A stretch of DNA of 64,000 nucleotides. It comes from Candidatus Anammoximicrobium sp. Lineage in GTDB: Bacteria > Planctomycetota > Planctomycetia > Pirellulales > Pirellulaceae. This document shows positions 35,972 to 44,878 of this stretch, piece after piece. Where the stretch lies: the NCBI GenBank assembly GCA_012515235.1, contig JAAYYU010000061.1, positions 1 to 64,000 of the forward strand, read 5' to 3'. The stretch's first letter is position 1; each line of letters opens with the position of its first letter. Made by a program: the position numbers and the translations under genes. A model generated the notes under the pieces. That model searched no databases and had not been told where the DNA came from. It was given only the letters and a program-made list of their open reading frames with translations.

Positions 35972-37708
35972 ATGACGTTCCGTCCTTCCACCGCTCGACT
36001 CGCGTCCAATCGCGGTTTGCCCCGTCAATTCCTACATCAACTGACTACACTGGCACTTGCCAGCATCGCCCTTGGTTTGTCAATCGCCTCAGAAAACCAC
36101 GGCTTCTGTGCCAATTCTCGGAGCGTACCGAACGTTGTCCTGATACTTGCCGACGACCAGGGTTGGGCGGACGCCAAGTTTGCCGGGCATCCCTATGTCC
36201 AGACGCCGAACCTGGACCGGCTGGCCAGCCAGGGGACCTGGTTCAAGCAGTTCTACGTCGCGGCGACCGTGTGTTCGCCCAGTCGCTGTGCCTTCCTGAC
36301 GTCGCACTACCCGGCGCGGCATGCGATCCACGGGCATTTTGCCGATCACGGGCTGAACCAAGCGCGCTCCATGCCCAACTGGCTCGATCCGCAGACAGCG
36401 ACCGTCACCCGGCTGCTCCGGGACGCCGGCTACGCCACGGGGCACTTCGGCAAGTGGCACCTGGGCGGAGGCGACGGCGCGCCGACTCCCGACGCCTACG
36501 GCATCGACGACGTGCGGGCCATGGTGTGCCGGGACCCGGCCTGGACCGAACCGGCCGCGACGTTCTGGGCCAAGTCCACGACGGCGTTCGTGGACGAAGC
36601 GATCCGGTTCATCAAAGCCAACAAGGACCGGCCGTTCTATGCCAACGTGTGGACGCTGTTGCCGCACGCCCCGCTGAATCCGACGCCCGAACAATTGCGG
36701 CCGTATGAATCCCTCGCTCCGCGGGCCGACGATCCGGCGTTCGGGCGCTGGATGCAGCAATACCTGGGCCAAGCGAAAGACCTGCGGAGCCAGATGCAGA
36801 TCTTCTGCGCGTCGCTGACCGACCTCGACACCCAGATCGGCCGGCTGCTGCAGACGCTGGACGATCTGGATCTGGCCGACAACACGATCGTGTTCTTTTC
36901 CAGCGACAACGGCCCCGAGGACTACCGCATCGGCAACGCCGCGAATGCCGGCGTAGGCAACGCCGGTCCGCTGCGGGCTCGCAAACGCAGCATGTACGAG
37001 GGCGGCATCCGCACGTTCGGCCTGGTGCGCTGGCCAGGTCACGTGCCGGCCGGACGCGTGGACGAGACGAGCGTGATCGGCGGCGTGGACTGGCTGCCCA
37101 CGGTCTGCAAGCTGACGGGGGTGGCGGTGCCGGACAGCGTGCAACCCGACGGCGAGGACGTGAGCGACATCTGGCTGGGCTCGTCGCGTCCGCGCCGCCG
37201 CCCGCTGCATTGGGAATGGCTGTTCCGTGTCTGGGGCGACGAGTACCAGCCGCCGATGCTGGCCGTCCGCGACGGCGACTGGAAGCTGCTCGTCCACCAC
37301 GACGGCAGCGGAGCCGAACTGTACGACATCCCGAACGACTGTTCCGAGGAGCACAACGTGGCCGCCGCGCATCCGGACGTGGTGCAGGAACTCAAGGCCA
37401 AGTCGCTGGCGTGGCAGAAATCCCTGCCGCCCAGCGCAGCCCGCGACCGGGCGGCAGCCACCCAGAAGCCCGTCGACACCCCGCGCAAGCCCGCCAAAAC
37501 GAAAACCGGATCGGGGAACAAGCCCGCTCTGGATCGGGCCGCCATCTTCAAGGCCAAGGATGCCAACCACGACGGCAAAATGAGCCTCGAGGAGTATCTG
37601 CACAAGTTCCCCGACGAAGCCGAAGGCCGCCGCCGCTTCCCGACGTTTGACGCGGACGGGGACGGCGCGCTGACGGAAGACGAGTTCGTGACGATGGGCA
37701 GACGCTGA
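35972..37708 (+). CDS. Secreted sulfatase with C-terminal EF-hand pair
   Basis: 578 residues from the ATG at 35972 (GGAGG upstream). A long N-terminal region (about 1-47) holds the hydrophobic signal segment. Sulfatase core: [14 protein letters not shown] at 54-67, formylglycine signature C101-S-P-S-R105, [11 protein letters not shown] and SSDNGPED. After a basic linker (RKPAKTKTGSGNK) the protein ends in two canonical EF-hand loops, DANHDGKMSLEE at 530-541 and DADGDGALTEDE at 560-571. Calcium-binding tails on planctomycete sulfatases are known but uncommon; the tail may tether or stabilise the enzyme. Substrate unknown. Confidence 0.92.
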   Translation: MTFRPSTARLASNRGLPRQFLHQLTTLALASIALGLSIASENHGFCANSRSVPNVVLILADDQGWADAKFAGHPYVQTPNLDRLASQGTWFKQFYVAATVCSPSRCAFLTSHYPARHAIHGHFADHGLNQARSMPNWLDPQTATVTRLLRDAGYATGHFGKWHLGGGDGAPTPDAYGIDDVRAMVCRDPAWTEPAATFWAKSTTAFVDEAIRFIKANKDRPFYANVWTLLPHAPLNPTPEQLRPYESLAPRADDPAFGRWMQQYLGQAKDLRSQMQIFCASLTDLDTQIGRLLQTLDDLDLADNTIVFFSSDNGPEDYRIGNAANAGVGNAGPLRARKRSMYEGGIRTFGLVRWPGHVPAGRVDETSVIGGVDWLPTVCKLTGVAVPDSVQPDGEDVSDIWLGSSRPRRRPLHWEWLFRVWGDEYQPPMLAVRDGDWKLLVHHDGSGAELYDIPNDCSEEHNVAAAHPDVVQELKAKSLAWQKSLPPSAARDRAAATQKPVDTPRKPAKTKTGSGNKPALDRAAIFKAKDANHDGKMSLEEYLHKFPDEAEGRRRFPTFDADGDGALTEDEFVTMGRR

Positions 37709-37927
37709 ACGATCAGGCTGGCGCTCAACGAGATCGCCAGGACGGGGCGGGACGCCGGCTGGTCTTGAACATGGCTTTACGCTGGCAAGCAGCGTGCTGG
37801 CCTGGCCCTGACGCTTGACCGTGAACCGGCTTTCTTCTACAGTCGTGTTGGCGGTCCGATCAAGCCATGACTTCGTTGCGAAAGGCCGCCTCACAACACA
37901 CTCGACGGAAAGCAAAGAGGAACCACG

Positions 37928-38719
37928 ATGAAGATGACGGCAAAGGGAGTGACGGCAGCGTTTCTTGTCTTGTGGACTGTGTCTGGCTGGGCAGCCGACG
38001 ACACGGCTCGGGACGGCAAGTGGATTCCGTTGTTCAACGGCAAGGACCTGGACGGATGGACGCCGAAGATCAAGGGCTTTGAACTCGGCGATAACTTCGG
38101 CAACACGTTTCGCGTGGAGAACGGCGTGCTGAAGGTCTGCTACGACAAGTACACTAACTTCGACGGCCGGTTCGGGCACTTGTTTTACAAGGACAAATTC
38201 TCGCACTACGTGCTGCGGGTCGAGTACCGGTTCGTCGGCGAACAGGCGCCCGGCGGTCCCGGCTGGGCGCTCCGCAACAGCGGCGTGATGATCCACGGCC
38301 AGTCGGCTGAAAGCATGCGCAAGGACCAGGACTTTCCGGTCTCGATCGAAGTTCAATTGCTGGGCGGCAGCGGCCAGGGGAAGCGGGCGACCGCCAATGT
38401 TTGCTCGCCGGGCACGCACTTTGTGATGGACGGCAAACTGGTCACGCGGCACTGCAACGACTCGACGTCCCAGACGTTCCACGGCGACGAGTGGGTGACG
38501 GTGGAGATCGAGGTCCACGGCAACGGCAAGATCCGGCACTTTGTGAACGGCGAAAAGGTCTTCGAGTACGAGCAGCCCCAGTTGGACGAAAGCGACGCCA
38601 ATGCCCGCCGGCTGATCGTCAACGGCGACAAGATGCTCCGCGAAGGGACGATCTCGCTGCAGTCCGAGAGCCATCCCATCGAGTTCCGCAAGGTGGAAAT
38701 ACTGGTGCTCCAGGAGTGA
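37928..38719 (+). CDS. Secreted DUF1080 (3-keto-disaccharide hydrolase-type) protein
   Basis: 263 residues with a signal peptide (about 1-22). The DUF1080 concanavalin-like fold is evident from WIPLFNGKDLDGWTPK, then GNTFRVENGVLKVCYDKY, FSHYVLRVEYRFVG, NSGVMIHGQ, ISIEV-like SIEVQLLGG and the closing IEFRKVEILVL. Members of this family include enzymes that split 3-keto sugars formed by Gfo/Idh/MocA oxidoreductases, and two such oxidoreductases lie in this window, which makes a link to oxidised disaccharides plausible but unproven. AGAGGAA precedes the ATG. It stands 219 bases after the EF-hand sulfatase. Confidence 0.9.
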   Translation: MKMTAKGVTAAFLVLWTVSGWAADDTARDGKWIPLFNGKDLDGWTPKIKGFELGDNFGNTFRVENGVLKVCYDKYTNFDGRFGHLFYKDKFSHYVLRVEYRFVGEQAPGGPGWALRNSGVMIHGQSAESMRKDQDFPVSIEVQLLGGSGQGKRATANVCSPGTHFVMDGKLVTRHCNDSTSQTFHGDEWVTVEIEVHGNGKIRHFVNGEKVFEYEQPQLDESDANARRLIVNGDKMLREGTISLQSESHPIEFRKVEILVLQE

Positions 38720-38783
38720 CGTCGTCCAGGCGGGCGAAGACCGGACTCCGCCGCTGGACGCAGGCCTGCTTCCGGCGGGCGGA

Positions 38784-41474
38784 CTAAGAGGTGCGCGGCG
38801 CAGAATGCTCCGTCTGTACTTCTGAACCCTTGCTCTTCGCGCCGCGGTCCGCCGCGCTGACGCCGCGTTCCCGCTGGATCTGTCCCAGGCGGACGCGCAT
38901 CAGTTCCAGGAGATCTTGGTGGTGTGACGGCAGGCCGGGGAATTCGTCGACGACGGCCTGCTGCGTTTCGATGGCCTTGCGCAGGAAGTGCTCAGCCTCG
39001 GTCCGCCGTCCGCTCTTCCAGCAGACCATGCCCCGTTTGGCCAGCAGGACTGAATGGAATCTGGCGTATTCGGGAACGGCCGGATGACGGGCGACCAGCC
39101 ACTGGGATTGGTTCAGCGCGCGCACCAGATCCTGTTCGGCGGCGACGGTCACGTCGCGTCCGTCCTCGCCGGGGAACAATCCGACCGGAATGGCTCCGTA
39201 GGTAACGGCTAACTCGTAACGGTAGTCCGCGACGTCGGGATAGGCAGCGTTCAGTTCCTCCAGAATCATCGCGGCCCGCTGCCTGCCCAAGGCCTCCGCC
39301 TCGCGCCGCGCCGCCGGGGGGCCGACGTCCGTCAGACGTTGCGAGAGCGCCAGCAAGAACCGGTAGTCGGGTTCGTCCGGATGCGCTCGCGTCAATTCGC
39401 CGAGGATGCGGACGGCGGCTGTCCGATAGTCGTTGCTCTTGTAGTGGTGCGGCCTGGGGCCGGCAAGGCTTTCCCCAGCGTCGCCGTCGCGCCGGCCGCC
39501 CAGCGCCGGCAGTCGCTTGCTGGCCAGGAAGTACAACGTGCGAGCCAGTTCGTAACGATAGCTCTCGGTCGGCTCGTGCGACGGCGGAACCGCTTGCAGG
39601 ACGGACAGGGCGTGTCGGTGAGACTCGTGCGCCTTGCCGAACTCGAATCTGGCCGAACGGACGTTGCCGATTTCGTTGTGGATCCGGGCCAGTTCGGTCT
39701 GGACGGCCGGATGCTGGTTCGCCGACGCGCTGAACGAGGCCAGTTTGGCCGCCGCCTGGGCGTACTCCCACGCGGCCCGGTCCAGCTGACCGAGACGCTG
39801 CCGGATGTCCCCGACTCGCCGGCTGGCGATCGCCGACTCAAGCACGACCCGGCAGTCACTGGGTGTCTTCGCCGCCAGCCGGTCGTAAAACACCAGCAGG
39901 TTTTCCAGGACCAAGGCGGTTTCGCGGGACGCGGGCACCTGCGTTCGATTCCGGTCGGGCGGGAGTTCCGCGGTGTCGAGGCCGGGGTCGGCCTGCGCGG
40001 CGATCCGCACGCGATCCGGCGAGAGTTGGGCGTAGATATCGTCCAGCGCCTCCCGCGCCAGCTGGGAGGCGGCTTCGGCGCGTGCCAGCGCCGCGGTCGT
40101 TTCCGCAAACGCAGCGCGGGTTCGAAGTGACCCGGCGGCAGCGACGGCGGCCGCGGTGACCAGCAGCGCCGCGGCCAAGGCGGACATGGCCGCCAGCGCC
40201 GGGTTGCGGCGGCACCAGCGGGCCGCCCGTTCGATGCGGGACGCGCGCCGCGCGCGGATCGGCCGGTCTTGCAGGAAGCACCGCAGGTCCGCCGCCAGGG
40301 CGTCCGCCGTCCGGTATCGCCGGGACGGCTCGTGAGCCAGGCACGTCAGAACAATGGTCTCCAGGTCGCAGGGAATCAGGCGGTCGATCTTCCGGGGCGC
40401 GACGGGCTCCGCGGACGGTTGCCGGTCGTCCGAGCGCGGATGGCGGTCGGAGCCGTCGAAGGCGGGCCGCAGGGTCAGCAATTCGTACAGCGTCAGGCCG
40501 AGCGAGTACACATCGCTGCGGGCGTCCGCCTCGCCGCGCCACTGTTCCGGCGCCATGTAGCGGACGGTGCCGGCTACCTCGCTGGTCCCGCTGGCGTCGT
40601 CCCGTTCCACGGCCCGCGCCAGTCCGAAGTCGGCCACGCAGACGCCCCCGTCTTCGTCGATCAGCAGATTGGCCGGCTTGATGTCGCGGTGCAACACGCC
40701 CTGCGCATGGGCGTACTGGAGCGCCTCCGCAACTTGCACGCCCACGCGGGCGGCGAATCGCCAGCGGTCGCCGGACGTCGCGGCTTTCGCCCGGCCCCGG
40801 ACGTCCCGGCCGCCGTCGTCCCGGCCGCCGTCGTCCCGGCCGCCGTGGTGTGTGTCAATCAACGTCCGGAGCGCCTCGCCGATTGGAAACGCGGCAGCCG
40901 GATCGCCGAACTCGCCGCTCGCCGCCGAGGAATCGCCGGACTGCCTCCAGACGCGGATTACTTCGTCCAATCCGACGCCGCGAATCAGCGGCATCACGTA
41001 GTAGTGCAGGCCGTTTTGCTCGCCGCAGCCGAACACGGGAACGATGTTGGTGTGCCGCAGTCGCGCCGTGGTCTGTGCCTCGCGTTGGAACCGCTGCAGG
41101 TGCTTGTCCAACAGCAGCAGGTGTTTGGGCAGGATCTTCACAGCCACGCGGCGAGCCAGGCTGCGTTGCTCGGCCTCGTACACGATCCCCATGCCGCCGC
41201 GGCCGATTTCGCGGAGGATGACGAAGTCGCCCAACCGCTGGGGCGGGCTGGCAAAGCGGTGTTTGACTTCGACGGCCTGGCGCCGGGCTTGCTCGTCGAT
41301 CCGCAACTGCTCCAGCATTGCCACGGCCGGAAAAAGCTCCTCGATCTGACCGGCCCAACGCGGGTACTGGGCCGCATATTCCTCGATCGACGGGCACTCG
41401 CCGCGCCGGCATCGCCGGGCGAATTCCTCGGCCAGACGTTCCAACGGTTCCCGTTCAGTCAGCGGTTCTGGCAT
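38784..41474 (-). CDS. Ser/Thr protein kinase with membrane anchor and TPR-like tail
   Basis: 896 residues. A helical N-terminal region (1-80) precedes the kinase domain (about 81-400): glycine loop REIGRGGMGIVYE, ATP-binding K113 (VAVKIL), catalytic HRDIKPAN with D264, ADFGLA with D282, and MAPEQ. An insertion in the lobe between VIRVWRQSG and the catalytic loop contains a low-complexity GGRDD repeat at 211-225. One membrane helix (about 427-449) is followed by a long helical extracytoplasmic part with TPR-like repeats (VRSARFEFGKAHESHRHAL, RRTEAEHFLRKAIETQQ). Its start overlaps the end of the upstream sigma gene by 20 bases, so the two are translationally linked. Confidence 0.92.
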   Translation of the reverse strand: MPEPLTEREPLERLAEEFARRCRRGECPSIEEYAAQYPRWAGQIEELFPAVAMLEQLRIDEQARRQAVEVKHRFASPPQRLGDFVILREIGRGGMGIVYEAEQRSLARRVAVKILPKHLLLLDKHLQRFQREAQTTARLRHTNIVPVFGCGEQNGLHYYVMPLIRGVGLDEVIRVWRQSGDSSAASGEFGDPAAAFPIGEALRTLIDTHHGGRDDGGRDDGGRDVRGRAKAATSGDRWRFAARVGVQVAEALQYAHAQGVLHRDIKPANLLIDEDGGVCVADFGLARAVERDDASGTSEVAGTVRYMAPEQWRGEADARSDVYSLGLTLYELLTLRPAFDGSDRHPRSDDRQPSAEPVAPRKIDRLIPCDLETIVLTCLAHEPSRRYRTADALAADLRCFLQDRPIRARRASRIERAARWCRRNPALAAMSALAAALLVTAAAVAAAGSLRTRAAFAETTAALARAEAASQLAREALDDIYAQLSPDRVRIAAQADPGLDTAELPPDRNRTQVPASRETALVLENLLVFYDRLAAKTPSDCRVVLESAIASRRVGDIRQRLGQLDRAAWEYAQAAAKLASFSASANQHPAVQTELARIHNEIGNVRSARFEFGKAHESHRHALSVLQAVPPSHEPTESYRYELARTLYFLASKRLPALGGRRDGDAGESLAGPRPHHYKSNDYRTAAVRILGELTRAHPDEPDYRFLLALSQRLTDVGPPAARREAEALGRQRAAMILEELNAAYPDVADYRYELAVTYGAIPVGLFPGEDGRDVTVAAEQDLVRALNQSQWLVARHPAVPEYARFHSVLLAKRGMVCWKSGRRTEAEHFLRKAIETQQAVVDEFPGLPSHHQDLLELMRVRLGQIQRERGVSAADRGAKSKGSEVQTEHSAPRTS
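40803..40847. repeat. Three tandem 15-bp units inside the kinase gene
   Basis: The unit gtcccggccgccgtc occurs three times head to tail (40803-40817, 40818-40832, 40833-40847, the last with one change). On the coding strand it spells repeated GGRDD. Being a multiple of three, copy-number changes keep the frame. Confidence 0.85.
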
Positions 41475-42102
41475 GGCACGCGCTCTCCGCTTGGTTCGAC
41501 ATCACGCCGCGCAGCCGGTCCAACGCCCGCAGGTATCGTTTGCTGGCCGCGTACTTGTCGATGCCCAGGATCTGGGCCACCTCGTTATTGCTCAGTTCCT
41601 CCAAATGCCGCAGCACCAAAACTTCGCGGTCGATGTCGGCCAACTGGTCCAGCGCCTGTCTCAATTGAGCGACCATCTCGCCCCGCACCGCGCACTGGCT
41701 GGGCGTCGTCAAGCTGTCGGCCAGGCAGGCGATCAGGCCGCCGGAACTGGAATCGTCCGGTCCGCCATGTTCCAAGGCCACTTCCAGGTTCACGTCGCGC
41801 TTCTGGGCGCCCACATAGCGGCGGTGGGTTTCGATCAGGACTTGCGTGGTGACCTGGCGGAGCCACACGAAGAAGGGGACCGTCGGCTGGTCCAGATAGT
41901 CCTGAATCCGCCGCACCGATTCCAGGAAGGCGTCCTGGAGAATGTCGTCCCCGTCCACTTTGCCGGCGATCCGGCGGTCCAGCCGGAAGGCGATCATGCG
42001 CTGCAACGACTCCCGGTAGCGGCCGAAAAGTTCGGCCACGGCCACTCCCCGGCGGGCGCGCAGCTGGTTCAGTTCCTTAAGACGTTCCAACTCGACGGTC
42101 AT
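41455..42102 (-). CDS. ECF-type sigma factor paired with the kinase
   Basis: 215 residues from the ATG at 42102; the frame is open further upstream, but the homologous part begins near MTVELERLKELNQLRARRG. Region 2: YRESLQRMIAFRLDRRIAGKVDGDDILQDAFLES (split over 80 bases), holding the D-D-I-L-Q-D-A-F block. Region 4: LQALDQL-type LRQALDQLADIDREVLVLRH, then LSNNEVAQILGIDKYAASKR, the helix-turn-helix that contacts the -35. This is the planctomycete ECF type coupled to Ser/Thr kinases. It overlaps the kinase start by 20 bases. No anti-sigma gene is beside it. Confidence 0.86.
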   Translation of the reverse strand: MTVELERLKELNQLRARRGVAVAELFGRYRESLQRMIAFRLDRRIAGKVDGDDILQDAFLESVRRIQDYLDQPTVPFFVWLRQVTTQVLIETHRRYVGAQKRDVNLEVALEHGGPDDSSSGGLIACLADSLTTPSQCAVRGEMVAQLRQALDQLADIDREVLVLRHLEELSNNEVAQILGIDKYAASKRYLRALDRLRGVMSNQAESACHARTAD

Positions 42103-42149
42103 CTCGGTACTCGGCAGGCTCGGTGGCGCGGGGCCGCTTTCGGGAGGGG

Positions 42150-42563
42150 TTACTCGGCGTGCGTCGTGGCCATCACCAACTGGCCCTTGAAAATGCCCTT
42201 CAGGCCCTTCAACTGGGCGGCAATATGCTGCAAACGTTCGGCCGCCCCCCGCAGGATGATCACCTCCAGACAAACGTCGTGGGTGAGGTGAACGTGCGTG
42301 GTGGCGACGATCAAATCCGTGTGGTCGTGCTGCAGTTGGGCCAAGCGTTCGCCCAATTGAGTCCGATGGTGATCGTACACCAAAGTCAAAGTTCCCGCCA
42401 CCTCGTGCGTGCCCCGTTCCCAGGCCTGGGTCGTGAGCCGATCGTGGATCAACTGGCGCACCGCTTCGCTGCGGGTCGCAAACTGTTCCTGCTCGCAGAA
42501 CCGGTCAAATCTCTTCAACAGGTCGTCTTCGACCGAGACCGAAAAACGGACGACTTGAGACAT
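42150..42563 (-). CDS. nikR: NikR-type nickel-responsive regulator
   Basis: 137 residues from the ATG at 42563, full length for NikR. The N-terminal ribbon-helix-helix DNA-binding part is MSQVVRFSVSVEDDLLKRFD, then FATRSEAVRQLIHDRL. The C-terminal ACT-like metal-sensing domain has all nickel ligands of the E. coli protein in register: H79 (LQHDH), H90 and H92 (THVHLTH), and C98 (DVCLEV). The family represses nickel-uptake genes when nickel is bound. No nickel transporter, hydrogenase or urease gene is in the window, so its target must be elsewhere; the gene sits 48 bases upstream of the sigma factor on the same strand. Confidence 0.92.
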   Translation of the reverse strand: MSQVVRFSVSVEDDLLKRFDRFCEQEQFATRSEAVRQLIHDRLTTQAWERGTHEVAGTLTLVYDHHRTQLGERLAQLQHDHTDLIVATTHVHLTHDVCLEVIILRGAAERLQHIAAQLKGLKGIFKGQLVMATTHAE

Positions 42564-42823
42564 GGCAGCCAAACCTGTCGGGAAGAAATCGGGGGCCAGG
42601 ACGCTGGGGACCGCTGCGCCGCGTCGGCGCAGTGCTTCCCAGTGTGACCGCTCCGCCCCCCTCCGGTCAAGGCACCCACGGGACGCCAGGGGCAGGCCCG
42701 GTTCCGCGCAGGCGCCGAGGCCATCGGACCTAGGGGCTTTTGACCTTGGGTCTGGCGGCCGTCGTCCGAAGCCCGACTGGTTTGCCGAGGCCGGATTCCC
42801 CGGCCCGCGGCAGCTTTGATCCA

Positions 42824-44233
42824 CTAAACCCGATCCGGCTCCGGGTGCTGCCAGGGCTGGCGATAGGCGCGCCGCAGGAGCGCCGTCGCCGCGGGGTCGC
42901 CGACCACTTCGCGTTGGGCGGGATCGTAGGTCAGCGTGCGGCCGGTCTGCATGGCCAGATTGGCCAGGATGCAGCTGGCCGTCGAAATATGCCCCTGCTC
43001 GATGTCCGCCACGGGGCGGCTGCGCTGGTCGATGGCGGCGAGGAAATCCAACATGTGGCGGCGCGTGGCCGGGGCGGCGTTCAGTTCGATGCGGTTCTCC
43101 GTCAGATCCTCCGGATACTGCTCGCGCTCGTACAGGCAGTCAAAGTGAATCGGCTTGGCCTGTTTGTCGTACGGGATGAAATCCGCCCGCATCGTGCTGG
43201 CCTTCAGCACGCCCTTGTCGCCGTGAAGGAACAGCGCCCACGGATAATCCGGGTCGGTGGGCAGGCCCCAGGTGCGATGCTGCCAGACGGCGTTGAACCG
43301 GTCGTATTCGAAGGTCGCCGTTTGCGTGTCGCTGATGTTCGACTTCCCGTCCTTCTGCACGAGGATCCCGCCCGACGAGGCGATCCGCTTGGGCCAGCCG
43401 AGGCCGAGCATCCAGCGCGCGGTGTCGAGCATGTGGACGCACATGTCGCCCATGATGCCGTTGCCGTATTCCAGGAACGTCCGCCACCAGCGGAGATGGG
43501 GCAGTCCGTCGTAGGGCCGCAGCGGCGCGGGTCCGGTCCACATTTCGTAATCAAGGAAGTCCGGCACGGGCTCCAGCGGCGGATTGCCGTTGGCCCGCAT
43601 GTGGTAGTAGCAGCACATCTCGACGTGGCCGACGGTCCCCAGCAGTCCCGCGTCGACGACCTGGCGTTTGGCGTCGATCAGATGCGGGGTGCTCTTGCGC
43701 TGCGTGCCGACTTGCACCACGCGCTGATGTTTCCGAGCCGCCGCGAGAATCGCCTCGCCCTCGATCACGTCCACGCTGATCGGCTTCTGCAGATACACGT
43801 CTGCGCCCGCTTCGATCGCGGCGATTGCCTGCAGAGCGTGCCAGTGGTCGGGCGAGCCGATGAGCACGATGTCCAGGTCGCGGGTCCGGAGCATCTCGCG
43901 GTAGTCCCCGTAGCCGCGCGGCGCCTGTTTGGATGGCTGCCGCTGGCTGGCGATTTCGATCGCCCCCGCCAGCAGTTGCTTGTCCGGATCGCAAATCGAT
44001 ACGACTTCGGCCGGCGCGACTTGGATCAGCCGCCAGAGGTCGCTTTTGCCGTACCAGCCGGCGCCGATCAGGCCGACGCGTTTGGGGGGCCGCTGGACCA
44101 GGTCCGCTCCGTACGCGCCGAGCGCGGACAGGGCAAGTCCGGCGGAGGCGGTTTGCAGGAAGCGGCGGCGTTGGATGCGAAACGGTTGCCGCGCCGAAGC
44201 GGCCGGCACGCTGATAGCGCGAGGGTGGTTCAT
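42824..44233 (-). CDS. Tat-exported Gfo/Idh/MocA-family oxidoreductase
   Basis: 469 residues. Twin-arginine signal QRRRFLQTASAGLALSALG (about 21-40). NAD(P) fold starts VGLIGAGWYGKSD; DVYLQKPIS replaces the usual EKP with QKP, keeping the lysine. Further family blocks are NGIMGDMCVHMLDTARWML and a C-terminal PVADIEQGHIST. Unlike the first family member in this window it has the long H-M-R-A-N-G-N region seen in glycosyl-hydrolase-109-like proteins. It probably acts on a sugar in the periplasm; substrate unknown. AGGAG lies about 7 bases ahead of the ATG and is duplicated in a tandem repeat. Confidence 0.9.
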   Translation of the reverse strand: MNHPRAISVPAASARQPFRIQRRRFLQTASAGLALSALGAYGADLVQRPPKRVGLIGAGWYGKSDLWRLIQVAPAEVVSICDPDKQLLAGAIEIASQRQPSKQAPRGYGDYREMLRTRDLDIVLIGSPDHWHALQAIAAIEAGADVYLQKPISVDVIEGEAILAAARKHQRVVQVGTQRKSTPHLIDAKRQVVDAGLLGTVGHVEMCCYYHMRANGNPPLEPVPDFLDYEMWTGPAPLRPYDGLPHLRWWRTFLEYGNGIMGDMCVHMLDTARWMLGLGWPKRIASSGGILVQKDGKSNISDTQTATFEYDRFNAVWQHRTWGLPTDPDYPWALFLHGDKGVLKASTMRADFIPYDKQAKPIHFDCLYEREQYPEDLTENRIELNAAPATRRHMLDFLAAIDQRSRPVADIEQGHISTASCILANLAMQTGRTLTYDPAQREVVGDPAATALLRRAYRQPWQHPEPDRV

Positions 44234-44271
44234 GGATTCTCCTGGGGCGGTGGGATTCTCCTGGGGCGGTG
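44234..44271. repeat. Perfect 19-bp tandem duplication carrying the ribosome site
   Basis: ggattctcctggggcggtg occurs twice in direct succession (44234-44252 and 44253-44271), immediately before the start of the minus-strand oxidoreductase. Each copy contains an AGGAG on the coding strand; only the proximal one is at usable distance. Confidence 0.85.
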
Positions 44272-44353
44272 AGGAAGCTTGCAGACTCCGTAAAGCCGGG
44301 CTTCCGAGTTGGTCCGCGGGCTACGGAAAACTGCCCGGCCTTCCGAACGACGG

Positions 44354-44806
44354 TCAGTCTGCCGAGGTTTCTTCCTGATCCACGATCTCGAAGGCCCTGT
44401 CGAGTCGCAGGTGCTCGAACATCTCGCGGACGACGGGGCACAAGCCGCATAACAGGAGGTGTCCCCCGGACGCGCGAATTCGTTTTTGCATGCCCAGGAG
44501 CCTGGCGACGAAGGCGCTGTCGACCAAGTCCAAACGGCCCAGATCCATCATGACACGGGTGACCGCGTTTCGCCGAATCAGACTCTCCACCACCTGGTCC
44601 ACGTCCCACGGTTCCGGCGTCCGGCCGGGCAGGGCTTCCAGAACCGTTTCGCCGCTGGACAATCGCAGGCGGCACCAGATGTGGCATCCGCATTCCGAAC
44701 AGGGCGCGTCGAACCGGGGCATCGGCGGCTCGTGGGTCAGGCCGTGATTGCACACCGGGCAACGGTAGGTCGTTTGATCGCCAGGGTGTTTTTCGCGTAT
44801 AGTCAT
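44354..44806 (-). CDS. Zinc-ribbon plus STAS-domain protein
   Basis: 150 residues from the ATG at 44806, with GGAGGT about 10 bases upstream. The N-terminal part has two cysteine pairs, YRCPVCNHGL and APCSECGCHIWC, forming a likely zinc ribbon (about 15-48). The C-terminal part (about 62-145) is a STAS domain of the anti-sigma-antagonist type: VTRVMMDLGRLDLVDSAFVA with the conserved D-S at the phosphorylation-site position, then GGHLLLCGLCPVVREMFEHL. STAS proteins act in partner-switching control of sigma factors. The usual kinase/anti-sigma partner is not adjacent. The ribbon-STAS combination is unusual to me. Confidence 0.72.
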   Translation of the reverse strand: MTIREKHPGDQTTYRCPVCNHGLTHEPPMPRFDAPCSECGCHIWCRLRLSSGETVLEALPGRTPEPWDVDQVVESLIRRNAVTRVMMDLGRLDLVDSAFVARLLGMQKRIRASGGHLLLCGLCPVVREMFEHLRLDRAFEIVDQEETSAD

Positions 44807-44878
44807 GGGCGCCGCTACCTCCAAGTAGAAGGCAGATCCTCTCGTTCCGAAGCGTGAATTTTCTTTTTCTTCATTTCT

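Noticed and set aside
40803..40847. CRISPR-like array
   Set aside because: Units are 15 bp with no spacers, lie in frame inside a kinase gene and there are no cas genes; it is a coding tandem repeat.
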